Source of the DNA: Solirubrobacter pauli
Lineage (GTDB): Bacteria > Actinomycetota > Thermoleophilia > Solirubrobacterales > Solirubrobacteraceae
Assembly: GCF_003633755.1 (NCBI RefSeq)
Contig: NZ_RBIL01000002.1
Location: forward strand, 434,001 to 498,000
Reading direction: 5' to 3'
Length of the DNA stretch: 64,000 nucleotides
Shown here: in pieces, positions 35,035-43,820 of the stretch
How the letters are laid out: each line of letters opens with the position of its first letter
How positions within the stretch are numbered: position 1 is the stretch's first letter
Translations under genes and position numbers: made by a program
Notes under the pieces: generated by a model
Database searches by the model: none
Told to the model about the DNA's origin: nothing
The model's input: the letters and a program-made list of their open reading frames with translations, nothing else

Positions 35035-35597
35035 CGGTCTCGGGCAAGAGCGTCCTGCGCCTCTGCCTGCTCGGCCTGCTCGGCTGGCTGCTGCAGATCA
35101 CGGTGGTCTCGAACGTGACCGTGTTCGGCGTGCCCGCGGACCTCATCCCGCTGCTGGTCGCGTTCGCCGGGTTCATCGCCGGCTCCACCACCGGCGCGGT
35201 CTTCGGCTTCTGCCTCGGCCTGCTGGTCGACCTGCCGTCGATCCAGACGCTCGGCGTGAATTCGCTCGTCTTTACGGCGGTGGGCTACGGTGCCGGACGC
35301 ATCCGGGAGCTGCGTGACCCGGCGCACGGCCTCGCGCCGGTGGCCGTCGGGGCCGCGGCGACCGCGATCGCGGCCGTGGGCTTCGCGCTCCTGCAGTTCC
35401 TGCTGGGGGTGAAGGCACCGGTCTCGCTCCTGCTCCTCCGCGACACGCTGATGATCGTCCTGCTCAACTCCCTCATCGCGCTCCCGGTCTACGCGGTCAT
35501 GCACCGCGCCCTGGCCACGTTCCTGCCGGACGACCCGCGCCGCCGCCGGCGCCGGGCCTACACGACGGGCGGCCTGAGCCCGCTCAGCCGGGCGTAG
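35031..35597 (+). CDS. mreD: Rod shape-determining protein MreD
   Basis: The 188-residue protein is largely hydrophobic with about five predicted transmembrane helices and the family core around FGFCLGLLVDLPSIQTLGVN (about 63-82). The ATG overlaps the mreC stop. It ends in an Arg-rich cytoplasmic tail. Its assignment rests mainly on hydrophobic pattern and position between mreC and the PBP2 gene. Confidence 0.9.
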   Translation: MTVSGKSVLRLCLLGLLGWLLQITVVSNVTVFGVPADLIPLLVAFAGFIAGSTTGAVFGFCLGLLVDLPSIQTLGVNSLVFTAVGYGAGRIRELRDPAHGLAPVAVGAAATAIAAVGFALLQFLLGVKAPVSLLLLRDTLMIVLLNSLIALPVYAVMHRALATFLPDDPRRRRRRAYTTGGLSPLSRA

Positions 35598-35600
35598 CCG

Positions 35601-37796
35601 ATGCCGCAGCGCGTCGAAGAACGCCTTCGCCCGATCACGCCGCAGCTGGCGTGGCGCGTCGCCGTGCTCGGCGGCATCGCCTTCGTCCTGTTCGGGATCG
35701 TCTTCTTCCGCCTCTGGTACCTGCAGGTGCTCACGGGCGACACGGCGCGCGTCGCCGCCAGCCAGAACGGTCGTCGCACCGAGCGCATCGAGGCGCCGCG
35801 CGGCGACATCGTGGACCGCAACGCGCAGGCGCTCGTGCGCACGAAGAAGGCCGCGGTCGTCCAGCTCGTGCCCTCGTCGCTGCCGGCGTCCGTGCTCAAG
35901 CAGGCCAGCGACTACCAGAAGGCGCTGTCCGCGGCCGAGACCGAGCGGCTCGCCAACGAGCGTCGCTACGACGCGTTCGTGCGCTCGCTCAAGGACGACG
36001 GGCGCAAGACGACCAAGGAAGAGGACGAGGAGCGCAAGACGCTCAAGAAGGCCGCGAGCACGGCCCGCAAGGTCGCGCTGCCGACGATCCCGCCCAACGA
36101 GAAGGACCTCGCGGAGCTCTACCGCCGCGTCGGCGAGGCGATCGGGATGACGCCGAAGACGATCCACGAGCGCGTCATCCGCAGCGTCGCCGACACGCCC
36201 TACTCGAACGTCACCATCAAGAGCGACGTCGAGCTCGCCAAGTTCAACTACATGCGCGAGCGCCCGGAGTACTTCAAGGGCGTCGAGGTGGCGTACGTCT
36301 ACCAGCGCGAGTACCCCGAGGGCAAGCTCGCCGCGCAGCTCTTCGGCAGCGTCTCCGAGATCAGCGCCGAGCAGCTGAAGGAGAAGAAGTACAAGGACGT
36401 CGCGCAGGGCACGCGCGTGGGCAAGACCGGCCTCGAGTACCAGTACGACAAGTACCTGCGCGGCACGGACGGCGCGACGCGCCTCGTGGTGGACGCCTTC
36501 GGCTCCCGTGACGACGAGCGCAAGGTCTCGGTCACCAACCCCAAGCAGGGCCAGCGACTGCGGCTGACGATCGACTCCGACCTGCAGAAGACGGGGGAGC
36601 AGGCGCTCGCGGAAGCGATCCAGAGCTCCAAGTACCAGACGCGCGCCGGCGCCTTCCTGGCGATGGACCCGCGCAACGGCGAGATCCTGGCGATGGGCTC
36701 CGCGCCGTCGTTCGACGCGAACTGGTTCGCGAAGCCGTTCACCCAGAAGCGCTACGACTACCTCACGTCGGACTCGACCGACGCGCCGCTGCTCAACCGC
36801 GCGACCGAGTCCGCGTACCCGTCGGCGTCCACCTTCAAGGTCGTGACCGCGCTGGCGGCGCTCGAAGAGGGCCTGATCACGCCGACCCGCAAGGTCGACG
36901 ACGACGGCGGCACGTGGAAGTACGGTGGCCGCGAGTGGAAGAACGCGCAGGACGCGGTCTTCGGGCCGGTCGACATCGTCAAGGGCCTCGCGGTGTCCTC
37001 GGACATCTTCTTCTACAAGCTCGGTGCGCAAGCGAACAACGGCTCGGTCATCCAGCGCTGGGCGGACAAGCTGGGCTTCGGGAACAAGACGGGCATCGAC
37101 CTGCCGAATGAGCGGCCGGGGCTGGTGCCCAACCGCAAGTGGCGCAACACGGAGTACGAGAAGTACGTCAAGTGCGTGAAGAAGGCGGGCTTGAGCGCGG
37201 GGACGACCGAGGCGTTGTTCGAGTGCGGCGGCATCGAGCGCGGCTGGTCGGGTGGCGACAACGTCAACCTCTCCGTCGGCCAGGGCGACCTGCAGGTGAC
37301 GCCGTTGCAGGTGGCGGTCGCGTACTCCGCGCTCGAGAACAACGGCACCATCGTCAAGCCGCACCTGGGCAAGGCGATCGAGGACGGCAACGGGATCCCG
37401 CTCCAGGAGTTCCGCCCCAAGGCCAAGCGCAAGATCAAGCTGAACCCGCGTGACCGCGCCGCGGTGCTCGAAGGGCTGCGCGGGGCCGCCCAGGAAGAGG
37501 GCGGCACCTCCGCGCAGGTGTGGAAGGGCTGGCCGATGAGCGAGTTCCCCATCTACGGCAAGACCGGCACCGCGGAGCGCCCGCCCAACGCGGATCAGTC
37601 CTGGTACGCCTGCTTCGTGCGGGACAAGGGCCGCCCGATCGTCGTCGTCGTGACGGTCGAGAAGGGTGGCTTCGGCGCCGAGACGGCGGCACCCGCAGCG
37701 CGCAAGATCCTCTCCGAGTGGTTCGATGTGTCTTCCCCGGCGCCGAAAGCGGATACGCCACCGGACACCGCCGTGGAAACGACCGTCACTCGATGA
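35601..37796 (+). CDS. mrdA: Penicillin-binding protein 2, elongation transpeptidase
   Basis: The 731-residue class B PBP has a short cytoplasmic N-terminus, one transmembrane helix (about 20-42), the RGDIVDRN PBP-dimer motif (about 72) and the transpeptidase domain. Catalytic motifs are SASTFK (Ser near residue 410), the SSD motif (as in PBP2s rather than SxN) and KTGTAE near 654. A Lys/Glu-rich charged insertion (about 130-160) is unusual. The protein cross-links peptidoglycan with RodA as glycosyltransferase. Its TGA overlaps the rodA ATG. Confidence 0.95.
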   Translation: MPQRVEERLRPITPQLAWRVAVLGGIAFVLFGIVFFRLWYLQVLTGDTARVAASQNGRRTERIEAPRGDIVDRNAQALVRTKKAAVVQLVPSSLPASVLKQASDYQKALSAAETERLANERRYDAFVRSLKDDGRKTTKEEDEERKTLKKAASTARKVALPTIPPNEKDLAELYRRVGEAIGMTPKTIHERVIRSVADTPYSNVTIKSDVELAKFNYMRERPEYFKGVEVAYVYQREYPEGKLAAQLFGSVSEISAEQLKEKKYKDVAQGTRVGKTGLEYQYDKYLRGTDGATRLVVDAFGSRDDERKVSVTNPKQGQRLRLTIDSDLQKTGEQALAEAIQSSKYQTRAGAFLAMDPRNGEILAMGSAPSFDANWFAKPFTQKRYDYLTSDSTDAPLLNRATESAYPSASTFKVVTALAALEEGLITPTRKVDDDGGTWKYGGREWKNAQDAVFGPVDIVKGLAVSSDIFFYKLGAQANNGSVIQRWADKLGFGNKTGIDLPNERPGLVPNRKWRNTEYEKYVKCVKKAGLSAGTTEALFECGGIERGWSGGDNVNLSVGQGDLQVTPLQVAVAYSALENNGTIVKPHLGKAIEDGNGIPLQEFRPKAKRKIKLNPRDRAAVLEGLRGAAQEEGGTSAQVWKGWPMSEFPIYGKTGTAERPPNADQSWYACFVRDKGRPIVVVVTVEKGGFGAETAAPAARKILSEWFDVSSPAPKADTPPDTAVETTVTR

Positions 37797-38983
37797 GCAC
37801 GAAGATCCAGCCAGCCTCCGAGCCGCCGCCCCCGCTCGTCCCGCGCGAGTGGCGGATGCGGCTGGACCCGTTGCTGCTCCTGGCGACGCTCGGCCTGATC
37901 GCCTGCTCGTTGATCGCCATCAAGGGTGCGACGGTCGACGACGCCGACGATCCGCTGTTCTTCGTCAAGCGCCAGACGGTGTACATCGCCGTCGGGCTGG
38001 TGCTGATGTACGGCTTCTCGCGGCTGGACTACTCCCGGCTGCGCGAGCTGCGGTATCCGATCTACGGGCTGCTGATCTTCGGCAACCTGTTCATCCTGGC
38101 CTTCGCGCCAGAGACGCGCGGCACGCACGCGTGGATCGAGCTGCCGGGCTTCAACCTGCAGTTCTCGGAGATCGGCAAGGTGTTGCTCGCGGTCTCGCTC
38201 GCCGGGTTCGTCGTCGAGCGGATGCGTGAGATGGGACGGCAGACGACCGCCCGGGTGATGCTGCTCGGGTTGCTGCCGACGATGATCGTCCTGGCTCAGC
38301 AGGACCTCGGGTCCGCGACGGTCTACGTCGCGGGCACGCTCGCGATCCTGTTCGTGGCGGGCGCGCCGTGGCGGCACTTCGCGGGGCTCGTGGCCCTGTT
38401 CGTGGTGGCCGTGACGTTCGTGTTGGTGGCGGCGCCGAAGATGGGCGTGGAAGTCCTCAAGCCCTACCAGGTGGACCGCCTGACGTCGTTCCTGCACCCC
38501 AGTGAGAGCGCCAATGACGCGGGGTACCAGCAGGAGCAGGCACGGATCGCGATCGGCTCGGGTGAGAAGACGGGCCGCGGCGTCGAAGGCGCCACGCAGA
38601 CCAAGCTCGACTTCCTGCCCGAGCACCACACCGACTTCATCTACGCCGTGATCGGCGAGACCTACGGTTTCGCCGGTTGCGCGCTCGTCTTATCGCTGTA
38701 CGCGCTGCTCATCTGGCGCGCGCTTCACATCCTGACGATCGCGAAGAACCTCTTCGGGGCGCTGATCGCCGGCAGCATCGCGATGATGCTGCTGTACCAG
38801 CTTTTCGTGAACATCGGGATGAATGTGGGGATCATGCCTATCACCGGCGTGACAGCTCCACTGCTGAGCTTTGGCGGCTCGTCGATGCTCTCCACTTTCC
38901 TGGCCCTCGGCCTCTTGCACTCGATCAACGCGCAGGCGCGCGAGACGTCGTCGAGCAAGGGGAGGGCCGTGTACTTCCAATGA
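37793..38983 (+). CDS. rodA: Peptidoglycan glycosyltransferase RodA
   Basis: The 396-residue SEDS protein has about ten hydrophobic helices. SEDS hallmarks are QFSEIGKVLLAVSLA, AQQDLGSATVY (with the catalytic-site Asp), RLTSFLHPSESANDAGYQ, FLPEHHTDFIYAVIGE and the C-terminal PITGVTAPLLSFGGSSML. It polymerises glycan strands with PBP2. The ATG overlaps the mrdA stop in an ATGA, so the pair is translationally coupled. Confidence 0.95.
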   Translation: MSTKIQPASEPPPPLVPREWRMRLDPLLLLATLGLIACSLIAIKGATVDDADDPLFFVKRQTVYIAVGLVLMYGFSRLDYSRLRELRYPIYGLLIFGNLFILAFAPETRGTHAWIELPGFNLQFSEIGKVLLAVSLAGFVVERMREMGRQTTARVMLLGLLPTMIVLAQQDLGSATVYVAGTLAILFVAGAPWRHFAGLVALFVVAVTFVLVAAPKMGVEVLKPYQVDRLTSFLHPSESANDAGYQQEQARIAIGSGEKTGRGVEGATQTKLDFLPEHHTDFIYAVIGETYGFAGCALVLSLYALLIWRALHILTIAKNLFGALIAGSIAMMLLYQLFVNIGMNVGIMPITGVTAPLLSFGGSSMLSTFLALGLLHSINAQARETSSSKGRAVYFQ

Positions 38984-38992
38984 GGTTGTCCC

Positions 38993-41900
38993 TTGAAAAA
39001 GCAAGTGCTGGTCACGGTGGATCGCGGCGAGACCCGCGTCGCCATGCTGGAGGCGTCAGGTGATCCGGGCGCGCCGACCAAGTCCTCACGCGGCCGGGGT
39101 GGCCGCAAGCGCAGGCCGAACGCCGTCCCCGACGGGTACCGCGTAGCCGAGATCTACTTCGAGCGCCGTGGTGGCCGCTCGATCGTCGGCAACATCTACA
39201 AGGGCCGCGTCGACAACGTGCTGGCGGGGTTGGAAGCCGCCTTCGTCGACATCGGGCTGGACAAGAACGGCTTCCTGCACGTCGACGAGATCGTGCTCCC
39301 GGGCGTGGAGCAGGCCAAGCGCGGCCGCGGCAGCGGGCCGCGGATCACGGACCTGCTGAAGCCGGGCCAGGAGATCACGGTCCAGGTCGTCAAGGATCCG
39401 CTCAAGACCAAGGGCGCGCGTCTGAGCATGGAGCTCACGATCGCCGGTCGCTACATGGTCTACGCGCCCACGGGCGAAGGGGTCGGCGTCTCCCGCCGCC
39501 TCGAGGACAAGGAGCGCGACCGCCTTCGCAAGGAGGCCAAGCAGCTGAACCTGGACGGCGGTGGCGCGATCATCCGCACCGCGGCGCACGGCGCCACGCG
39601 GGCGGATTTCGAGCGCGAGCTGCAGTACCTGTTCAAGCTCAACGAGGTTCTCGAGAAGCGCGTCAAGGAGACCACGGCGCCCGCGCTCGTGTTCCAGGAG
39701 GCCGACCTCTCGGTCCGCGTCGTGCGCGACATCTTCTCCGAGCACTTCGAGCGCGCGGTCGTCGACGACGAGCTCGCGCACCACCGGCTCGTCTCGTTCT
39801 TCACGCGCACCGCGCCCGAGCTGGTCGACCGCGTCGAGCTCTACGACGGCGAGGACCCGCTGTTCGAGGCCTACGGCGTCGACCCGGTGATCAACGGCAT
39901 GCTCGAGCGGCGGGTGGACCTGCCCAGCGGCGGCTACCTGATCATCGACTACGCCGAGGCGCTGACCGTCATCGACGTCAACACGGGGTCGTTCACCGGC
40001 AAGGGCAAGAGCGCCCGGCTCGAGGACACGATCACCCAGACGAACCTCGAGGCCGCGGAAGAGGCCGTGCGCCAGCTGCGGCTGCGCGACATCGGCGGCA
40101 TCATCGTCATCGACTTCATCGACATGGCGCGGTCGCGCAACCGCGACGCCGTGCTGAAGGTCCTGCGCAAGTCCCTGGACGAGGACCGCACGAAGACCTT
40201 CGTGGTCGAGATCTCGCCGCTCGGCCTGGTCGAGATGACGCGCCAGAACGTCACCGACGGTGTGCGCGAGATCATGACCAACACCTGCGCCGTGTGCCAC
40301 GGCGAGGGCGTGGTCAAGTCGGCGGAGACGATCGCGATCGAGTTCTCCCGCCACATCCGGCACATGGTCAAGGACGCCGGCCCGGACGGCCCCGAGGCCT
40401 ACCTGCTGCGGATCAACCCGAAGGTCACGGCGTTCTTCATCGCCGACGGCGCGCGTGAGCTGCACGCGCTCGAGGAGGAGACCGGCCGCTTCTTCCACTT
40501 CGAGGGCTCGGACGGCCTGCCGCTCGACCACTTCGCGGTGACGATGGAGGGCACGCGGTCCGAGATCGAGGAGCACGCGGTCCCGTTCCGCGCCGGCGAG
40601 GAGGTGCACGTCCACCTCGTCGAGCCGCACATGTACAACGAGGACGACGCGGTCGCCAAGGTCGATGGCTACCTGATCGACGTCGTCAACGGCGTCCACT
40701 TCGTCGGTGAGAAAAAGATGGTCCGCATCGAGGAGGCGGGGCGCACGATCGCCCGCGCGGTCCTCGTCGGCGCCGACGCCGAGGTCGCCGAGGAGGCCGC
40801 GAAGGAGCGGGAGTCCGCGCGCGAGAAGGCACAGGCCGCCGCCCGCCGCACCGCCGCCGCGAAGAAGAGCGCCGCCAAGCGCCGCCCGCGCGAGGACGAG
40901 CAGGCCGCGATCGCCACGGCGACGCTCACGGACGAGTCGCCGACCGAGGCGGGCACCGCCCCCGCGGCCGAGGACGACGCCGACGCCACGCCGCGCAAGC
41001 GCCGCCGCCGTGGCGGCCGTGGCCGCGGCCGCGGTCGCAAGACCGCCGAGGCCACCGAGACGACCACCGAGGACGTCGTCGCCGAGGACGGCGCGACCGA
41101 CGAGGACGCCCCGCGCAGCCGCTCGCGCCGCCGCCGGGGTGGGGCCGAAGCCGACGTCGACGCGGTGGCGGGCGAGGGCACGCCGCAGGACGGCTCGGCC
41201 GCGGAGGCCGAGGACGACGCGCCGCGCGGCCGCTCGCGCCGCCGCCGGGGCGCGGCGGTCGACGCCGACGTCGACGCGCCGTCCGCCGACGAGTCCGTCG
41301 AGGACGAGGCGCCGCGCGGGCGCACTCGCAGCCGTCGTGGCGCGGACGCCGCGGCCGCGCAGGCGGCCGACGAGGCCGTCGCCGCGGGCGAGGTCGTCGA
41401 GGACGAGGCGCCGCGTGCGCGTTCGCGCCGTCGCCGGGGCGCGGTCGATCCCGAGGCGGCCGCGGAGGCCGTGACCGCGGGCGAGGTCGTCGAGGACGAG
41501 GCGCCGCGTGCGCGTTCGCGCCGTCGCCGCGGGGCGGACGACGGCGACGCCGCGGCCACTCAGGCGGCCGACGACGCCGTCGCCGCGGGCGAAGTCGCCG
41601 AGGACGACGCCCCGCGTCCGCGTTCGCGCCGTCGCCGCGGTGCGGTCGACCCCGAGGCGGCCGCGGAGGCCGTCGCCGCGGGCGAGGTCGTCGAGGACGC
41701 GCCCAAGCCGCGTGCGCGCCGTCGTCGAGCCGCGGAGGACGCGCCCGTCGAGGCGGTCGCCGCGGACGAGGCCGTCGAGCCCGCCCCGAAGCCGCGGGCA
41801 CGGCGCCGCAAGCCGGCGGCCGAGACCGCGCCGGGTGAGGCGGTCGAGGCCGTCGTGGAGGACGAGCCCGTCGCGAAGCCGCGTGCGCGTCGGCGCGCTG

Positions 41901-42220
41901 CCGCCGTCGCCGACGAGGCGGCCGTGGACGGGACGCCGAAGCCGAAGGGACGGGCGCGCAAGCGGCCCGCTCCGGAGGCCGTCGCGGCCGCAGCGGAGGC
42001 CGCGGTCGGCATCGGCGACGAGGACCCCGCGCCGAAGCCGAAGGGCCGCGCGCGCAAGCGTCCGGCCGCGCTCGAGATGACGGAGGCGTCCGCCTCGCCG
42101 AGCTTCGAGGAGGACGGCGACGGCGACGCGCTATCCTCTTCGCCCCGGCGCCGTGGCCGTAGTGATGGTCGGCGCCGTTCCCGCGCGCAGGCTCAGGCCG
42201 ACGCCGAAGTCTCCGACTGA
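38993..42220 (+). CDS. rng: Ribonuclease E/G family endoribonuclease with long Arg-rich repeat tail
   Basis: The 1075-residue protein starts with TTG (MKKQVLVTVDRGETRVAML), preceded by GAGGTT overlapping the rodA end. An S1-like domain with an insertion (about 45-150) is followed by the catalytic DNase I-like domain with the magnesium-binding Asp residues in TVIDVNTGSF (about 327) and VIDFIDMARSRNRDA (about 372), then the Zn-link TCAVCHGEG (about 430). From about residue 620 the protein is a low-complexity tail of alternating acidic/Ala and Arg-rich blocks. Gene symbol rne is equally possible. It processes rRNA and mRNA. Here it sits just upstream of rplU-rpmA, a common pairing. Confidence 0.93.
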   Translation: MKKQVLVTVDRGETRVAMLEASGDPGAPTKSSRGRGGRKRRPNAVPDGYRVAEIYFERRGGRSIVGNIYKGRVDNVLAGLEAAFVDIGLDKNGFLHVDEIVLPGVEQAKRGRGSGPRITDLLKPGQEITVQVVKDPLKTKGARLSMELTIAGRYMVYAPTGEGVGVSRRLEDKERDRLRKEAKQLNLDGGGAIIRTAAHGATRADFERELQYLFKLNEVLEKRVKETTAPALVFQEADLSVRVVRDIFSEHFERAVVDDELAHHRLVSFFTRTAPELVDRVELYDGEDPLFEAYGVDPVINGMLERRVDLPSGGYLIIDYAEALTVIDVNTGSFTGKGKSARLEDTITQTNLEAAEEAVRQLRLRDIGGIIVIDFIDMARSRNRDAVLKVLRKSLDEDRTKTFVVEISPLGLVEMTRQNVTDGVREIMTNTCAVCHGEGVVKSAETIAIEFSRHIRHMVKDAGPDGPEAYLLRINPKVTAFFIADGARELHALEEETGRFFHFEGSDGLPLDHFAVTMEGTRSEIEEHAVPFRAGEEVHVHLVEPHMYNEDDAVAKVDGYLIDVVNGVHFVGEKKMVRIEEAGRTIARAVLVGADAEVAEEAAKERESAREKAQAAARRTAAAKKSAAKRRPREDEQAAIATATLTDESPTEAGTAPAAEDDADATPRKRRRRGGRGRGRGRKTAEATETTTEDVVAEDGATDEDAPRSRSRRRRGGAEADVDAVAGEGTPQDGSAAEAEDDAPRGRSRRRRGAAVDADVDAPSADESVEDEAPRGRTRSRRGADAAAAQAADEAVAAGEVVEDEAPRARSRRRRGAVDPEAAAEAVTAGEVVEDEAPRARSRRRRGADDGDAAATQAADDAVAAGEVAEDDAPRPRSRRRRGAVDPEAAAEAVAAGEVVEDAPKPRARRRRAAEDAPVEAVAADEAVEPAPKPRARRRKPAAETAPGEAVEAVVEDEPVAKPRARRRAAAVADEAAVDGTPKPKGRARKRPAPEAVAAAAEAAVGIGDEDPAPKPKGRARKRPAALEMTEASASPSFEEDGDGDALSSSPRRRGRSDGRRRSRAQAQADAEVSD
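41098..42075 (+). repeat. Intragenic imperfect repeats encoding Arg-rich blocks in the RNase E/G tail
   Basis: About eleven blocks of the form AP-x-(S/A)RSRRRRG or PKPRARRR are separated by acidic Ala/Glu/Asp/Val spacers. The longest shared spacer is AVDPEAAAEAV-x-AGEVVED, present twice nearly unchanged around 41440 and 41640. The repeats are in frame and conserve charge rather than exact sequence, consistent with a disordered RNA- or protein-binding tail. Confidence 0.75.
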
Positions 42221-42234
42221 AGCCTTTACAGACA

Positions 42235-42546
42235 ATGTCCTACGCAGTCATCAAGACCGGCGGTAAGCAATACCGCGTCATCGAGGGCCAGACCCTCCTG
42301 ATCGAGCGTCTGCCCGACGATGTCGGCGCCACCGTCGCGCTGCAGCCTCTGCTGCTCGCCGCTGACGGCGCCGACGCCGTCTTCGAAGGCGACGGTCTGG
42401 CGAACGCCAGCGTCCAGGCGGAGATCGTCGCGCATGAGCGCGGCCCGAAGCTGCGCGTGTTCAAGTTCAAGCCGAAGCGCGGCTACAAGCGGCGCACCGG
42501 TCACCGCCAGGAACTGACGCGAATCCGCATCACGTCGATCGGTTAG
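42235..42546 (+). CDS. rplU: 50S ribosomal protein L21
   Basis: The 103-residue protein has the full L21 signature: [19 protein letters not shown] at the N-terminus and the basic [17 protein letters not shown] segment near the C-terminus. It binds 23S rRNA with L20. It is followed after 13 nt by rpmA. Confidence 0.97.
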   Translation: MSYAVIKTGGKQYRVIEGQTLLIERLPDDVGATVALQPLLLAADGADAVFEGDGLANASVQAEIVAHERGPKLRVFKFKPKRGYKRRTGHRQELTRIRITSIG

Positions 42547-42559
42547 GGAGCAAGCACCT

Positions 42560-42829
42560 ATGGCTCATAAGAAAGGTCTCGGCTCCAGCCGCAACGGCCG
42601 CGACTCCAACGCCAAGCGCCTCGGCGTGAAGGTCTTCGCCGGTGAGACCGTCACCGGTGGCGAGATCATCGTCCGCCAGCGCGGCACGAAGTTCAAGCCG
42701 GGCCTCGGCGCCGGCATCGGCAAGGACGACACGATCTACGCTCGCGCCGCGGGCAAGGTGGACTTCAAGGAAGGCCGCCGCGGTCGCGTCATCTCGGTCA
42801 TCCCGGCCGAGACCGAAGCCGCCGCCTAG
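42560..42829 (+). CDS. rpmA: 50S ribosomal protein L27
   Basis: The 89-residue protein opens with [16 protein letters not shown] and continues with [10 protein letters not shown] and [10 protein letters not shown], all typical of L27. Its N-terminus reaches the peptidyl-transferase centre. No N-terminal cleavable extension of the Firmicutes type is present. A strong terminator-like hairpin follows. Confidence 0.97.
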   Translation: MAHKKGLGSSRNGRDSNAKRLGVKVFAGETVTGGEIIVRQRGTKFKPGLGAGIGKDDTIYARAAGKVDFKEGRRGRVISVIPAETEAAA

Positions 42830-42852
42830 CGCGAGCAGCGACACGCAGCTTC

Positions 42853-42884
42853 CATCGGGCGCCCACTGGGCGCCCGATGCTGTT
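42853..42884 (+). terminator. Terminator of the rplU-rpmA transcript
   Basis: CATCGGGCGCCC (42853-42864) and GGGCGCCCGATG (42868-42879) form a perfect 12-bp stem with a 3-nt loop, followed by CTGTT. It is the clearest intrinsic-terminator-like structure in the window. Confidence 0.75.
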
Positions 42885-42943
42885 AACCGGCCCGTCCGGG
42901 CGCCCGGCACCGTCGCTGCGCCCCGGCCCGGACACCGGTGCCA

Positions 42944-42949
42944 TAGGTT
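42944..42949 (+). promoter_or_regulatory. Predicted -10 element for the DUF488 gene
   Basis: TAGGTT ends 6 nt before the GTG at 42956, which places the predicted transcription start at the start codon itself. No -35 is convincing. Confidence 0.4.
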
Positions 42950-42955
42950 GAGCCG

Positions 42956-43345
42956 GTGCCGATGGACATCCGCCTCAAGCGGGCGTACGTCCCCGCCGAC
43001 CCCGTGGACGGGTACCGCGTGCTCGTCGACCGCCTGTGGCCGCGCGGCGTGTCCCGCGAGCGCGCCCGGCTGGACGCGTGGGAGAAGGACCTCGCGCCGA
43101 GCACCATGCTGCGGCGCTGGTTCGGCCACGACCCCGAGCGGTTCGAGGAGTTCCGCCGGCGCTACGTCGACGAGCTCCGCGCGCACCGGCCCGAGCTGGC
43201 CCGGCTTCGCCGCCATGCCCGCGAAGGGACGCTCACGCTCGTGTACGGGGCGGCCGACGTCGAGCACAACGACGCACGGGTCCTGGCGGATGTCCTGCGC
43301 CGCGGGCTCCCGCGGTCGTCAGTCGCCGTCGAACGTCGCTCGTGA
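42956..43345 (+). CDS. DUF488 family protein (YeaO-like)
   Basis: The 129-residue protein carries the DUF488 core: GYRVLVDRLWPRGVSRERA (about 19-37), WEKDLAPSTMLRRWFGHDP (about 42-60), FRRRYVDEL and a C-terminal TLVYGAADVEHNDA. The biochemical role of the family is not established. Start is GTG at 42956 or ATG at 42962. Its last 27 nt overlap the 3' end of the convergent HxlR gene. Confidence 0.85.
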   Translation: MPMDIRLKRAYVPADPVDGYRVLVDRLWPRGVSRERARLDAWEKDLAPSTMLRRWFGHDPERFEEFRRRYVDELRAHRPELARLRRHAREGTLTLVYGAADVEHNDARVLADVLRRGLPRSSVAVERRS

Positions 43346-43678
43346 CTCGAGGATCTCGTCGACGTGGCTCTCGGCCCAACCGGCGAGGCCGCGGACGACG
43401 GCGAGAAGGCTGAGGCCGCGGGCCGTCAGCGCGTAGTCGACGCGCGGCGGCTTGGTGTCGAACACCGTGCGACGCACGAGCCCATCCCGCTCGAGCCCGC
43501 GCAGCGTCACGCTGAGCATTCGCTGCGTGATCGGCGCGCAGAGCCGCCGCAGCTCGTTGAAGCGGCGCGTGGATCCGCCCAGCTGGCAGATGACGACGAC
43601 CGACCACTTGTCGCCGATCCGCTCGAGCAGATCGCGCACGAGCGTCTGCGTCGCGGCTTCGTCCGGCGCGATGGCCAT
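43319..43678 (-). CDS. HxlR family transcriptional regulator
   Basis: The 119-residue winged-helix protein has the HxlR signature LLERIGDKWSVVVICQLGG (about 17-35), RRFNELRRL (about 38-46), and ITQRMLSVTLRGLERDGLV (about 50-68). Cysteines at about 31 and 47 could sense thiol-reactive compounds, as in YodB-type members; this is inference. It is divergent from an SDR gene it probably controls. Confidence 0.88.
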   Translation of the reverse strand: MAIAPDEAATQTLVRDLLERIGDKWSVVVICQLGGSTRRFNELRRLCAPITQRMLSVTLRGLERDGLVRRTVFDTKPPRVDYALTARGLSLLAVVRGLAGWAESHVDEILESRATFDGD

Positions 43679-43739
43679 GTCTCGAGTCTAAGCCGAGCGC
43701 GCCGATCGGCGACGACGCGGTTCTCTCAGGGGTACCAGC

Positions 43740-43753
43740 GCACTTCGAAGTGC
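43740..43753. promoter_or_regulatory. Candidate HxlR operator (14-bp palindrome)
   Basis: GCACTTCGAAGTGC is a perfect palindrome in the intergenic region between the divergent HxlR and SDR genes, and a second short palindrome GGTACC lies 4 bp to its left. It is a plausible operator for the HxlR protein. Confidence 0.45.
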
Positions 43754-43820
43754 TCTCTTGTCGAGGGGGCCGGACGCTCGCAGACTCGGAGACGAGACCA
43801 ACGTCATTACGGAGCACACC

